Shown: positions 1 to 6,769, numbered from the stretch's first letter. The stretch: 11,909 nucleotides of DNA from Wenzhouxiangella sp. (GCA_007116585.1 SKIE01000277.1:1-11909), one strand, 5' to 3'. Numbers and translations are program-made. Notes: generated by a model from the sequence alone, not told the origin.

Positions 1-110
1 TCGGCCAGTACGCGATCCTGGTGGACCACCTGCAAGTGCCAGTCGATGCGCTCTATGGCAGGTGGGCGGGGGTAATCCCAGACGGACTCGGATGTAGGCA
101 AATCGGTCAT
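1..110 (-). CDS. DUF427 family protein, N-terminal fragment (runs off left edge)
   Basis: Only the first 36 codons or so are inside the window. The reading frame from the ATG at 110 gives a start typical of DUF427 proteins: a short polar lead, then SVWDYPRPP and a segment around the RIDWHLQVVH residues. In this family that SVWDYPRPP stretch opens the conserved domain. The function of DUF427 proteins is not established, and nothing here adds to it. The start is chosen because the conserved domain begins about 8 residues later. A GAGAG about 10 bases upstream is a modest ribosome site. The frame stays open further upstream to about 221, so a longer TTG-started form cannot be excluded. The gene is divergent from bfd, with 140 bp between the two starts. 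I see no convincing promoter for it in that gap. The family call is from memory of the motif, not a search. Confidence 0.6.
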   Translation of the reverse strand, partial: MTDLPTSESVWDYPRPPAIERIDWHLQVVHQDRVLA

Positions 111-198
111 CGACAGCGTGCTCTCAGGTTTGAAATTGAACTGAGAATTGTCCTCGCGCCCCGTCAAGAAGAAAAAACTGCGCTCGAATTCCGAAAAA

Positions 199-212
199 TT
201 GATCTGGATCAA
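199..212. promoter_or_regulatory. FNR/Anr-type box upstream of bfd
   Basis: The sequence TTGATCTGGATCAA is an exact match to the FNR/Anr consensus TTGAT-N4-ATCAA. Its centre (205.5) lies about 41.5-44.5 bp upstream of the predicted bfd transcription start at 247-250, close to the class II activator position. It sits immediately left of the predicted -35 element and the Fur box. The match is seen directly; binding and direction of effect (activation or repression) are inference. It could also act on the divergent DUF427 gene. Confidence 0.7.
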
Positions 213-214
213 TA

Positions 215-243
215 TTGACAATCATTCTCATTTGCTATATTTT
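215..243 (+). promoter_or_regulatory. bfd promoter (sigma-70 type)
   Basis: A perfect -35 TTGACA lies at 215-220. The -10 is either TATATT at 236-241 (15-bp spacer) or TATTTT at 238-243 (17-bp spacer). Either choice puts the transcription start at about 247-250, directly before the bfd ATG at 251, so the mRNA would have a leader of 0-3 nt. The promoter overlaps the Fur box and abuts the FNR-type box. Confidence 0.6.
216..230. promoter_or_regulatory. Fur box overlapping the bfd promoter
   Basis: TGACAATCATTCTCA matches the 7-1-7 Fur consensus TGATAATNATTATCA at 12 of 14 defined positions. It overlaps the TTGACA -35 hexamer and runs into the spacer, where bound Fe-Fur would block RNA polymerase. 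bfd repression by Fur under iron sufficiency is known in several proteobacteria, so the placement fits the gene. Binding itself is inferred. Confidence 0.75.
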
Positions 244-250
244 GTCCGTC

Positions 251-460
251 ATGTACGTATGCATCTGTAATCGTCTCAAGGAAGGCACCATCCGCGAGCT
301 CGCCGAGCAGGGGTTGGGGTTTGACGAAATCCAGGCCGTCACCGGGTGCTCCAACACCTGCGGCAGTTGCCGACAGTTTGCCGAGGAACTGATCGTTTCG
401 GTCCAGATTCGCGCCCACCGCCCGATGCCGCTTGACGTGCTGGTCAGCAACGCCGGCTGA
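251..460 (+). CDS. bfd: Bacterioferritin-associated ferredoxin Bfd
   Basis: Bfd is a small [2Fe-2S] ferredoxin that docks on bacterioferritin and passes electrons to the haem to release stored iron as Fe(II). The 69-residue product starts MYVCICN, as expected for the family. It carries the four cluster ligands in the Bfd arrangement, C4-x-C6 and C37-x2-C40. An additional Cys33 is present. The start at 251 is fixed by the conserved N-terminus; in-frame codons upstream lie inside the promoter. There is no Shine-Dalgarno sequence, and the predicted transcription start is at or just before the ATG, so the mRNA looks leaderless. bfr, its physiological partner, starts 91 bp downstream on the same strand. 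A Fur box and an FNR-type box in the promoter point to iron and oxygen control. Confidence 0.95.
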   Translation: MYVCICNRLKEGTIRELAEQGLGFDEIQAVTGCSNTCGSCRQFAEELIVSVQIRAHRPMPLDVLVSNAG

Positions 461-483
461 GCCCAGTACCGCCTTCGACTACA

Positions 484-501
484 CAGCCACTTCGCTGGCT
501 G
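484..501 (+). other. Small hairpin between bfd and bfr
   Basis: CAGCCA (484-489) pairs with TGGCTG (496-501) around a six-base loop containing TTCG. No T-run follows, so it is not a classic terminator. It sits 50 bases before the bfr ATG and could act as a processing or stability element between the two genes. An extended -10-like TG-A-TATATC (500-508) overlaps its right arm, so a separate weak bfr promoter is also possible. Both roles are inference. Confidence 0.35.
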
Positions 502-551
502 ATATATCATTGCGCTCGCCGATAATCCCAACCCATCAACAAGGATTTGTA

Positions 552-1037
552 ATGAAAGGTGACCCCAAGGTAATCGAGTGGCTGAATCAATCCCTCAAAG
601 GCGAGTTGACGGCCATCAACCAGTATTTTCTGCATTCCCGACTGTTCGAAGACTGGGGCTTGGACAAACTGGCCAAGAAATCCTATGAAGAATCGATCGA
701 GGAAATGCAGCACGCCGACAAGCTGATCAAGCGCATCCTGTTTCTGGGCGGACTGCCCAATCTGCAGGACCTCGACCGCCTGCGCATCGGTGAAAGCCCG
801 AAGGAAGCGCTGGAGTGTGACCTGTCGCTGGAGCTTGACGCGATCCCGATGTATCGCGATGCCGTGGAATATGCAGAGCAAGTGCGTGATTACGTCAGCC
901 GCGATCTGTTCCAGTCCATCCTCGAAGACGAAGAAGGTCACGTCGACTGGCTGGAGACCCAGCTTGAGTTGATCGACCGCTTGGGTGAAAAGAACTACTT
1001 TCAGACCCAGATGGTGCCCGCCGACGAAGGCGAGTAA
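552..1037 (+). CDS. bfr: Bacterioferritin (haem-type Bfr)
   Basis: Bacterioferritin forms a 24-subunit cytoplasmic cage that oxidises Fe(II) and stores the mineral. This 161-residue protein has the full length and every key residue at the E. coli number. Ferroxidase ligands are Glu18, Glu51, His54, Glu94, Glu127 and His130, and Met52 is the axial haem ligand at the subunit interface. It is therefore expected to be catalytically active and haem-binding, and so able to use Bfd. The start at 552 is set by an AAGGA ribosome site at 541-545, six bases away; the frame further upstream overlaps bfd and is not homologous. It lies 91 bp after bfd. The stop is 7 bp from the stop of the convergent oxidoreductase gene, with no T-tailed terminator between. 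Confidence 0.97.
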   Translation: MKGDPKVIEWLNQSLKGELTAINQYFLHSRLFEDWGLDKLAKKSYEESIEEMQHADKLIKRILFLGGLPNLQDLDRLRIGESPKEALECDLSLELDAIPMYRDAVEYAEQVRDYVSRDLFQSILEDEEGHVDWLETQLELIDRLGEKNYFQTQMVPADEGE

Positions 1038-1044
1038 TCAGCTG

Positions 1045-2472
1045 CTACTCCGAAGGCAGGACTTTGCCCGGATTGAGTAGACCAAGCGGATCAAGTGCTC
1101 GCTTGATCCGCTTCATTGCCTCAAGTGCCGCCGGGTCTTTTGTGCCGGCCAGTCGCTCCCTCCTGAGCAAACCGACGCCGTGTTCGGCGGCAATTGAACC
1201 ATCCAGACTGCGCACCCGCGCGAACACACAATGGTTGATCTGCTCTTCCAGGGCCCGAAACGCATCTGCCGACATGGCTTCAGGCTGGCTCAGATTGAAA
1301 TGCAGATTGCCGTCGCCGACGTGACCGAACACGCACGGGCGAATCCCGGGCACCAACACCGCGAGCTCGGCCAGGGTCCGTTCAATGAACTCCGGAATAG
1401 CTACTGTCGGCACGGAGACATCATGCTTCAGACTGACGCCGCCGAGGCCTTGCGCATCAGAAATTGACTCGCGCAGTTGCCAGAACGCTGCTCGCTGTAT
1501 CTCGCTTTGTGCCAACGCGCCATCGGTCGCCTCCCCGTGCTCAATGACTGCTTCCAGCACCTCCAGCAGCGTGCTTCGCAGCCATGTGCCGACAACGGCG
1601 CTATCGCATTCAATAAGAACATGCCACGGTGATGTCGCTTCAACCGGGCAGCCTGCGCCATCAAGGTAATCCAGCACGAACGCCATGGCCTGTGCCGGCA
1701 TCAGTTCAAACGCGGTCAGCGTCTCGCCCAGGGCCCGGCGCATTCGCGCCAGTACAGCAAGTGCTGCCTGCGGCGAATCGACCGCCAGCCAAACCGTCTC
1801 GCGCTGCCGGGGCATGGGCTGCAGCGCCAGAGTCGCTGCGCTGATCACGGCCAAAGTACCCTCAGAGCCCACCAGCAGCTGGGCCAGGTCATAGCCGCTG
1901 TTGTCCTTGCGCAGGGCGGACAGACCCTGCCACAAGCTGCCGTCGGGAAAAACCGCCTCCACACCCAGCACCATGGCTCGAGCGTTGCCGAAACGAATGG
2001 TTTCGTTGCCGCCGGCGTTGGTCGCCAGCACGCCACCAATGGTGGCGCTCCCCCCCGAGGACAGCGCCAGCGGCAGCCGCCAGCCGGCGTCAGCCGCGGC
2101 ACGCGACGCTTGTTCCAGGGTGCAGCCGGCTTCAACGGTCATGCTGGCCGAGCTGGCGTCCAGCTCGCGGATGGCTTTCATGCGCTCCAGGCTGAGAATC
2201 AGTTCCCGCCGCTCGCCGCCGGCCACCGCCCCACCGACCAGGCCCGTATTGCCGCCCTGGGCCACGATGGGGATTTGATGCCGGGCACAGTATTTGACCA
2301 CCGCTGCAAGGGTCGACAGGTCAGCCGGCCGGGCCACGGCCAGGGCACGCGACTGATAACGTCCGCGCCATTCCGACTCGTAGCGCTGCAGTCCATCTTC
2401 CGGCGTCAGCAGGCCGGAAGACCCGAGGAGGCCGGCGAGTTTGTCAAGCGCCACGACAGGGTCCAGCAGCAA
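1045..2472 (-). CDS. FAD-binding oxidoreductase, D-2-hydroxyglutarate dehydrogenase-like
   Basis: This is a member of the FAD_binding_4 / FAD-oxidase_C flavoenzymes, which oxidise D-2-hydroxy acids. Visible in the 475-residue product are the FAD pyrophosphate loop QGGNTGLVGG (72-81), the FAD-contact stretch around GGVLATNAGG (146-155), and KDNSGYDL with GSEGTL (189-207). The C-terminal metal site is HVGDGNLH (384-391) plus Asn393 and Glu430-His431. This pattern and the NPGKVLP ending fit D-2-hydroxyglutarate dehydrogenases best, which recycle the 2-hydroxyglutarate side product of SerA to 2-oxoglutarate. GlcD or D-lactate dehydrogenase activity cannot be excluded. The likely start is a TTG 6 bp after the pepQ stop, with no clear ribosome site, so translational coupling to pepQ is likely. 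A GTG seven codons in (2454) is the alternative start. A 12-bp hairpin lies in its last codons. Confidence 0.85.
   Translation of the reverse strand: MLLDPVVALDKLAGLLGSSGLLTPEDGLQRYESEWRGRYQSRALAVARPADLSTLAAVVKYCARHQIPIVAQGGNTGLVGGAVAGGERRELILSLERMKAIRELDASSASMTVEAGCTLEQASRAAADAGWRLPLALSSGGSATIGGVLATNAGGNETIRFGNARAMVLGVEAVFPDGSLWQGLSALRKDNSGYDLAQLLVGSEGTLAVISAATLALQPMPRQRETVWLAVDSPQAALAVLARMRRALGETLTAFELMPAQAMAFVLDYLDGAGCPVEATSPWHVLIECDSAVVGTWLRSTLLEVLEAVIEHGEATDGALAQSEIQRAAFWQLRESISDAQGLGGVSLKHDVSVPTVAIPEFIERTLAELAVLVPGIRPCVFGHVGDGNLHFNLSQPEAMSADAFRALEEQINHCVFARVRSLDGSIAAEHGVGLLRRERLAGTKDPAALEAMKRIKRALDPLGLLNPGKVLPSE
1084..1113. repeat. Perfect 12-bp inverted repeat inside the oxidoreductase 3' end
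   Basis: AAGCGGATCAAG (1084-1095) and CTTGATCCGCTT (1102-1113) are exact reverse complements around a 6-base loop. The arms encode the K-R-I-K and L-D-P-L residues near the C-terminus of the oxidoreductase. On the opposite strand the same hairpin begins 46 bases after the bfr stop codon. No T-run follows on either strand. It could protect or define the 3' end of the bfr transcript, or be a codon-choice coincidence. Confidence 0.55.
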
Positions 2473-2478
2473 AAGCGA

Positions 2479-3804
2479 TCAGCCCGGCCCGGCAAATGCC
2501 TGGCGGGTGAAGTTGATCGGGTCGGATTCCGTCACCAGCACATTGTCTTCAATGCGAATGCCACCGCAGGTCGACAAAGTCTCGATCAGCGGCCAGTTGA
2601 TCTGTCGGGAATGATCACTCGCCCGCAGATGCTCCAGCAGCATCGGAATGAAGTACAGGCCCGGCTCCACGGTGACCACGTTGCCCGGCTGCAGGCGACG
2701 GGTCAGACGCAGAAAAGGATCGCTGTCGGGAGGCGGCAGTGCCGTGCCGTCTGCATCCACCAGACCGTTCACGTCATGCACCTGCACGCCGAGAAAATGA
2801 CCCAGTCCGTGGGGAAAGAAATAGCGCGTCAGACCGGTCTCGAGCATGTCTTCGGGCGCCATTTCCACCAGCCCGGCCCGCTGCAGCAGCCCGGCGATGT
2901 CCCGGTGCGCCTGTCGATGCAGATCGACGAAACTCGTGTCCGGTCGCATGGCCGCGCATAAACCTTGTTGAATCACATCCATTTCCTCCAGCAGCGCGGC
3001 AAACTCGCCCTGCCCGGGTTGTGCCCAGGTGCGGCTGATATCGCTGGCATAGCCGTGATGATCGGCCCCGGCGTCCAGGAGAAAGCTGTACAAGCGCTCG
3101 GGTGGTAGCGGGCTCCGATGCTGATAGTGCAGCACGGCTGCATGCTTGTTGAGCGCAACAATGTTTGAGTAGGGCAGCTGGTCCTGATCCTGCCCGACCG
3201 CGGCCACATAGGCCAGGTGCAGATCAAGCTCGCTGCCACCTGCATCGAACGCCCTCCCCGCCGCACGGTGCCCCCGGGCTGCCTGCTCGTTCGCGCGATG
3301 CAAACAGTCACGTTCCCAGGCGGTCTTGACCGTTCGGTGCTCGGCCAGCCTGTGCAGCAAGGCGGGCGGATTCAAGGCAGCCTCATCGGCCATGTGACCC
3401 AGCACCGATGGATCACCGATGACGGCCAGCGCCCTGTGCGATGAAAAGCATTCAGCCCAGTCATCAGCGCCGTCGACCAGCTCCACATCGACCGCGTCAG
3501 CCCACCATTTCGCGGGCTCATCAGGCGGCAGATGCCAGAAATCCCTGGGCTGGCAGTACCACAAGCGGGGACGCTGGCCGGTCCGGAACTCAAGCAGGCA
3601 GTCGGCGGCAAACGGCAGCGGCAGCATCGCCACAAAAGGACAGTGGGCACGAAACGGCGGGTGCTGATCGTCGAACAGCCGGTTGCCGGGACGGCCTGAG
3701 TGGATCAGCAAGGCGTCGTAGCCCAGTTCGCTGAGCGCCTCGTCCACCTGTTCACGGCGCTGCTCCATATGCCGGGCATATAAAAGCGGATCGGTTGTCG
3801 GCAT
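2479..3804 (-). CDS. pepQ: Xaa-Pro dipeptidase (prolidase) PepQ
   Basis: PepQ is a cytoplasmic dinuclear metal peptidase of family M24 that splits dipeptides with C-terminal proline. The 441-residue protein closely tracks E. coli PepQ (443). It has the LLIHSG N-terminal segment, the PYSNIVALN-HAAVLHY block (211-227), and all five metal ligands: Asp244, Asp255, His336 (in HGLGH), Glu380 (in VEPGLYF) and Glu419 (in GGIRIEDN). The start at 3804 follows a good TGAGGT ribosome site. The open frame extends 37 codons upstream into the divergent cysS start region but has no family similarity there. The stop lies 6 bp before the start of the downstream oxidoreductase, so the two form an operon. The divergent gap to cysS is 80 bp. 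Confidence 0.95.
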   Translation of the reverse strand: MPTTDPLLYARHMEQRREQVDEALSELGYDALLIHSGRPGNRLFDDQHPPFRAHCPFVAMLPLPFAADCLLEFRTGQRPRLWYCQPRDFWHLPPDEPAKWWADAVDVELVDGADDWAECFSSHRALAVIGDPSVLGHMADEAALNPPALLHRLAEHRTVKTAWERDCLHRANEQAARGHRAAGRAFDAGGSELDLHLAYVAAVGQDQDQLPYSNIVALNKHAAVLHYQHRSPLPPERLYSFLLDAGADHHGYASDISRTWAQPGQGEFAALLEEMDVIQQGLCAAMRPDTSFVDLHRQAHRDIAGLLQRAGLVEMAPEDMLETGLTRYFFPHGLGHFLGVQVHDVNGLVDADGTALPPPDSDPFLRLTRRLQPGNVVTVEPGLYFIPMLLEHLRASDHSRQINWPLIETLSTCGGIRIEDNVLVTESDPINFTRQAFAGPG

Positions 3805-3853
3805 GAATGACCTCAGACTTGGGTACACTGGCGACCCGTTGGAAATGTCTTTC

Positions 3854-3881
3854 ATTGTAGCGCCCGGCGCGCCATTCTCAG
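3854..3881 (-). promoter_or_regulatory. Possible pepQ promoter
   Basis: On the minus strand a TACAAT -10 (3859-3854) is preceded by CTGAGA (3881-3876, 4 of 6 to the -35 consensus) with a 16-bp spacer. Transcription would begin near 3847, giving a leader of about 43 nt. The -35 lies just 4 bp upstream of the divergent cysS ATG, so pepQ initiation and the cysS leader share DNA. I found no equally good cysS promoter. Confidence 0.4.
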
Positions 3882-3884
3882 GCC

Positions 3885-5249
3885 ATGAGCATCCAGATCT
3901 ACAACACCCTGTCAAGACGCAAGGAGCCGTTTGTGCCGCTCGACCCGGAGCGGGTCACGCTTTATGCCTGCGGGCCCACGGTCTATAACTACGCCCATAT
4001 CGGCAACGCCCGACCAGCCGTGATTTTCGATCTGCTTCATCGGGTACTCTGCCGTCGTTTTCGGCAGGTCATTTACGCGCGCAACATCACCGATGTCGAC
4101 GACAAGATCAATCAGAGCGCGGCCGAAGAAGGCGTCTCGATTGATGTCATCGCCGGGCGGTATGCCGAGGCCTACCATGCCGACATGGCCGAGCTCGGCG
4201 TGGCGCGGCCGACCGTTGAGCCCAGGGCAACCGATCACATGGCCGAAATCACCGCAATGATCAGCCGCCTGATCGAGCGCGGCCATGCCTATGAAGCCGA
4301 AGGCCACGTGCTGTTCGACGTCGGCTCCTTCGCTGACTACGGTCAGTTGTCGCGCCGGGACCGACGCGAAATGATTGCCGGCGCCAGGGTGGAAGTTGCG
4401 CCATACAAGCGCAATCCCGGCGATTTCATTCTCTGGAAACCGTCGTCTGGCGACCTGCCAGGCTGGGACAGCCCCTGGGGTCGCGGGCGTCCCGGCTGGC
4501 ATATCGAGTGCTCGGCAATGTCGGCAGCCCACCTGGGAGAAGTGATCGACATTCATGCCGGCGGTCAGGATCTGGTCTTTCCTCACCATGAAAACGAAAT
4601 TGCCCAAAGCCGCTGCGCCCACGGCAGCGAAGTCTTCGCCCGCTACTGGATGCACAACGGGTTTGTCACGGTCGACAAACGCAAGATGTCAAAGTCACTC
4701 GGCAATACGCTGGTGGTGCATGAATTGCTCAAGCAGTGGCCGGGCGAAGTGCTTCGCTATGTCCTGCTGTCGGCCCACTACCGACAGCCGCTGGACTGGT
4801 CACAAAATTCCCTGGAACAAGCACAGGCAACGCTGGACCGCCTCTACGGCCTGCTGCGCGACCACGAAACCAATCATCCGTCCGAGCCGGACGGGGACGT
4901 CATTGCGGCCCTGGAAGATGATCTCAACACGCCAACCGCCCTCGCAGCGCTCAATCGCGTGGCTCGGGAGGCCAGCAGCGAGGGCACTCAAGCCGCGCTG
5001 GCCCGCCTGCGCGCCAGCGGGGCGGTCCTCGGGTTGCTGCAGCAGCCTCCAGCCGACTGGTTTGAACAGCGCAAGGCCGAAACCGACCTTGCGCCCGCGG
5101 ATATAGAGCGACTGATCGAGGCACGCGAGACCGCGCGCGCGGCGCGCAACTTTGCCGAGGCCGACCGCATACGCGACGACCTCGCCGAGCGCGGTATCCT
5201 GCTCAAGGATGGACCAGATGGCACGACCTGGGAGACAGCCAGCAAATGA
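3885..5249 (+). CDS. cysS: Cysteinyl-tRNA synthetase
   Basis: CysS attaches cysteine to tRNA-Cys in the cytoplasm. This is a full-length, 454-residue class Ia synthetase (E. coli 461). It has the HIGH-type signature HIGN (38-41) after CGPTVYNYA, the KMSKS loop (268-272), and the zinc ligands Cys29, Cys209, His234 and Glu238. It also has WHIECSAM (205-212) and [13 protein letters not shown] (226-238). The MSIQIYNTL start matches family N-termini. The ribosome site is weak: an AGG only 2 bases from the ATG. The stop codon overlaps the sufE start in ATGA, so sufE is translated with it. Nothing is missing, and the enzyme should be active. Confidence 0.97.
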   Translation: MSIQIYNTLSRRKEPFVPLDPERVTLYACGPTVYNYAHIGNARPAVIFDLLHRVLCRRFRQVIYARNITDVDDKINQSAAEEGVSIDVIAGRYAEAYHADMAELGVARPTVEPRATDHMAEITAMISRLIERGHAYEAEGHVLFDVGSFADYGQLSRRDRREMIAGARVEVAPYKRNPGDFILWKPSSGDLPGWDSPWGRGRPGWHIECSAMSAAHLGEVIDIHAGGQDLVFPHHENEIAQSRCAHGSEVFARYWMHNGFVTVDKRKMSKSLGNTLVVHELLKQWPGEVLRYVLLSAHYRQPLDWSQNSLEQAQATLDRLYGLLRDHETNHPSEPDGDVIAALEDDLNTPTALAALNRVAREASSEGTQAALARLRASGAVLGLLQQPPADWFEQRKAETDLAPADIERLIEARETARAARNFAEADRIRDDLAERGILLKDGPDGTTWETASK

Positions 5250-5674
5250 CAGAAAATACCGCACAGGAAGCCCAGCAGGCCATCATCGAGGAATTCTCCT
5301 TCTTTGATGACTGGCTGGAACGTTACCAGTACCTGATTGATCTCGGCAAGAAGCTGCCGCCGTTGCCGGAGGAAGAACGCACGGACGATCGCCTGCTCGC
5401 AGGCTGCCAGTCCAATGTCTGGTTTCTGGCCGAGGGTGATGCCGACCGGCTGGCCTTCAGGGCCAATTCCGACGCCGCCATTGTCTCGGGGCTGATTGCC
5501 CTCCTGCTGCGGGTCTACTCCGATCGCAGCGCCGAAGAGATTCTGGCGACAGAGCCGGAATTTGTCGACGCAATCGGGCTTAGCGAGCACCTGTCTCCGA
5601 CCCGCGCCAACGGCCTGAACGCCATGCTCAAGGCAGTGCGGAACGTGGCCTTGTCCAGCTCTCAATCGGCCTGA
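5246..5674 (+). CDS. sufE: SufE-type sulfur acceptor protein
   Basis: SufE proteins take persulfide sulfur from a cysteine desulfurase (SufS or CsdA) and hand it to Fe-S assembly scaffolds. The 142-residue product fits the family length. It carries the acceptor Cys54 in GCQSNVW (53-59), preceded by the conserved [16 protein letters not shown] region. The C-terminal half has the helix-rich [11 protein letters not shown] and LSPTRANGL segments. No suf or csd partner is in the window, so SufE versus CsdE identity is unresolved. It starts in the cysS stop (ATGA) with a GGAG 11 bases upstream. The link to cysS is shared cysteine use only in the broad sense; a direct functional connection is inference. 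A strong terminator follows. Confidence 0.92.
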   Translation: MTENTAQEAQQAIIEEFSFFDDWLERYQYLIDLGKKLPPLPEEERTDDRLLAGCQSNVWFLAEGDADRLAFRANSDAAIVSGLIALLLRVYSDRSAEEILATEPEFVDAIGLSEHLSPTRANGLNAMLKAVRNVALSSSQSA

Positions 5675-5706
5675 ACCGAGCGTGATTTCGCTTCCCGTTC
5701 AAGAAT

Positions 5707-5739
5707 GCAAAAAGCCGGCTCCAAGAGCCGGCTTTTTGC
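5707..5739. terminator. Bidirectional intrinsic terminator between sufE and ompA-like gene
   Basis: A perfect 14-bp stem (5707-5720 with 5726-5739) closes a CCAAG loop. The GC core AGCCGGCT is flanked by A5 on the left and T5 on the right. Each strand therefore reads as a GC hairpin followed by a U-run. It serves cysS-sufE from the left and the ompA-like gene from the right, and it is the only clear intrinsic terminator in the window. Confidence 0.93.
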
Positions 5740-5760
5740 CTTTGAAGTCGCGTTGGCTGA

Positions 5761-6765
5761 TCAGCCGTCGCTGCGTTCCAGCACGACCAACTCCACGCGT
5801 CGATTCTGCTGACGGTTTTCTCTCGACGTGTTGGGCACCTTCGGGCGGTCTTCACCATAACCGCGCGCGATCAGGCGATCCGAATCCACGTCGCCTTCAT
5901 TGACCAGGAAGTTGTACACCGACTGCGCCCGCCGCTCGGAGAGGCCTTGGTTGTAATCAGCCGGGCCGATGTCGCAGGTGTGCCCGGCCACTTCGATGCT
6001 CACCAATTCATCGTGCAGGTTCAGCATCGCCGCCGCTTCATTGAGCTCGGCAATCGCTTCCGGACGCAAACGGGCCGAATCAAACTCGAAGAACACGGCG
6101 GCGTCGAATTCAAAAATCACCTCCGGCTCTGGTTCAGGCTCCGGTGCTGGCGGCGGTGGCGGGGGTGGCGGCGGCTCGGCCGGCGGGGGTGGCGGCGGAG
6201 GCAGGTCCCCCAGGCGCACGTTCAGACCAACCGTTCCGAGAACATCAACGAATCCGCGCGAGCGATTGAAGGTGTCACGATCGTTGTCGTAGCGGGCTTC
6301 CAGCTCGGCCCGCATGAAGATACGATCGTTGAAGCGGTGCTTCAGACCAAAACCAGCCGACCCGAACACATCGGTGCCGCTGTTGTAGAAACTGGCATTT
6401 TGCTGCAGACCGCCACCAATGAGCAGGTACGGACGGGTGCGCTCATCGGCAGAACCGATGTGATAGCGGCCGAGCAAGCCGAGAGACGTCAGCCGGATCT
6501 TTTCCCCGTCACCCGGAGTGACCTGATCAAAAGTGAAGGAGTAGCGATCCAGGCGAGCATCCAGGCTGAACTGCGGCGAGATGAATCGACCGATGTTGAA
6601 GCCGGCATGATAATTGTCGTCATCGGCAGCGCGCGAGCTATCCGGGCGCGCAAATCCGCCTGCGGCACCGAGGTACCAGCGATCATCAAAATCAGTATCG
6701 GCCACTGCGGCCTGGCTCATTATTGCGACGGCGCCTACTGCCAGCGCCAGCATGCTCATTTTCAT
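5761..6765 (-). CDS. OmpA-family outer membrane protein with polyproline linker
   Basis: This is an outer membrane beta-barrel joined to a periplasmic peptidoglycan-binding domain. The 334-residue product has a signal peptide (1-22, cleavage likely after AVA). A barrel domain (about 23-185) is rich in alternating aromatic and glycine strands. A linker (187-216) has runs of 7 and 9 prolines and a PE repeat. The OmpA_C domain is at about 217-330, with FFEFDS, NQGLSERRAQSV and ARGYGEDRP. In E. coli OmpA, Asp271 and Arg286 hold diaminopimelate. Here Arg279 is kept, but the Asp position is Cys264, followed by Asp265. The start at 6765 has an AAGGGA ribosome site 8 bases away; the longer frame to 6798 is less likely. 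Functionally it should anchor the outer membrane to the wall. It is named by family only. Confidence 0.92.
   Translation of the reverse strand: MKMSMLALAVGAVAIMSQAAVADTDFDDRWYLGAAGGFARPDSSRAADDDNYHAGFNIGRFISPQFSLDARLDRYSFTFDQVTPGDGEKIRLTSLGLLGRYHIGSADERTRPYLLIGGGLQQNASFYNSGTDVFGSAGFGLKHRFNDRIFMRAELEARYDNDRDTFNRSRGFVDVLGTVGLNVRLGDLPPPPPPPAEPPPPPPPPPAPEPEPEPEVIFEFDAAVFFEFDSARLRPEAIAELNEAAAMLNLHDELVSIEVAGHTCDIGPADYNQGLSERRAQSVYNFLVNEGDVDSDRLIARGYGEDRPKVPNTSRENRQQNRRVELVVLERSDG
6158..6198. repeat. 17-bp direct repeat encoding the polyproline linker
   Basis: A 17-bp unit, ggcgggggtggcggcgg on the plus strand, occurs at 6158-6174 and again at 6182-6198. The offset of 24 bp is exactly eight codons, so slippage between copies would change the linker length in frame. 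The repeat codes for part of the two proline runs in the OmpA-like protein. Confidence 0.85.
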
Positions 6766-6769
6766 TCTG

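Noticed and set aside
484..501. Intrinsic terminator between bfd and bfr
   Set aside because: The stem is only 6 bp and is followed by ATATATC, not a T-run; it is kept as a possible processing hairpin instead.
1032..1050. Stem GAGTA/TACTC enclosing both stop codons at the bfr/oxidoreductase junction
   Set aside because: Five base pairs with a nine-base loop is too weak and too likely by chance.
2110..2961. 283-codon plus-strand frame spanning the pepQ/oxidoreductase junction
   Set aside because: Antisense to two complete conserved enzymes, with no homology features and no promoter or ribosome site.
3818..3844. cysS promoter using TACACT (3824-3829) or TTGGAA (3839-3844)
   Set aside because: No matching partner hexamer at 15-19 bp was found for either, so no cysS promoter is called.
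3912..4655. Long open frame (247 codons) on the minus strand inside cysS
   Set aside because: It mirrors the codon structure of the well-supported cysS gene, has no recognisable motif and no ribosome site. It is a high-GC antisense shadow.
6158..6198. G-quadruplex on the plus strand of the polyproline-coding region
   Set aside because: Only two runs of three or more G are present; the rest are GG, so at best weak two-tetrad structures. The direct repeat is the firmer observation.
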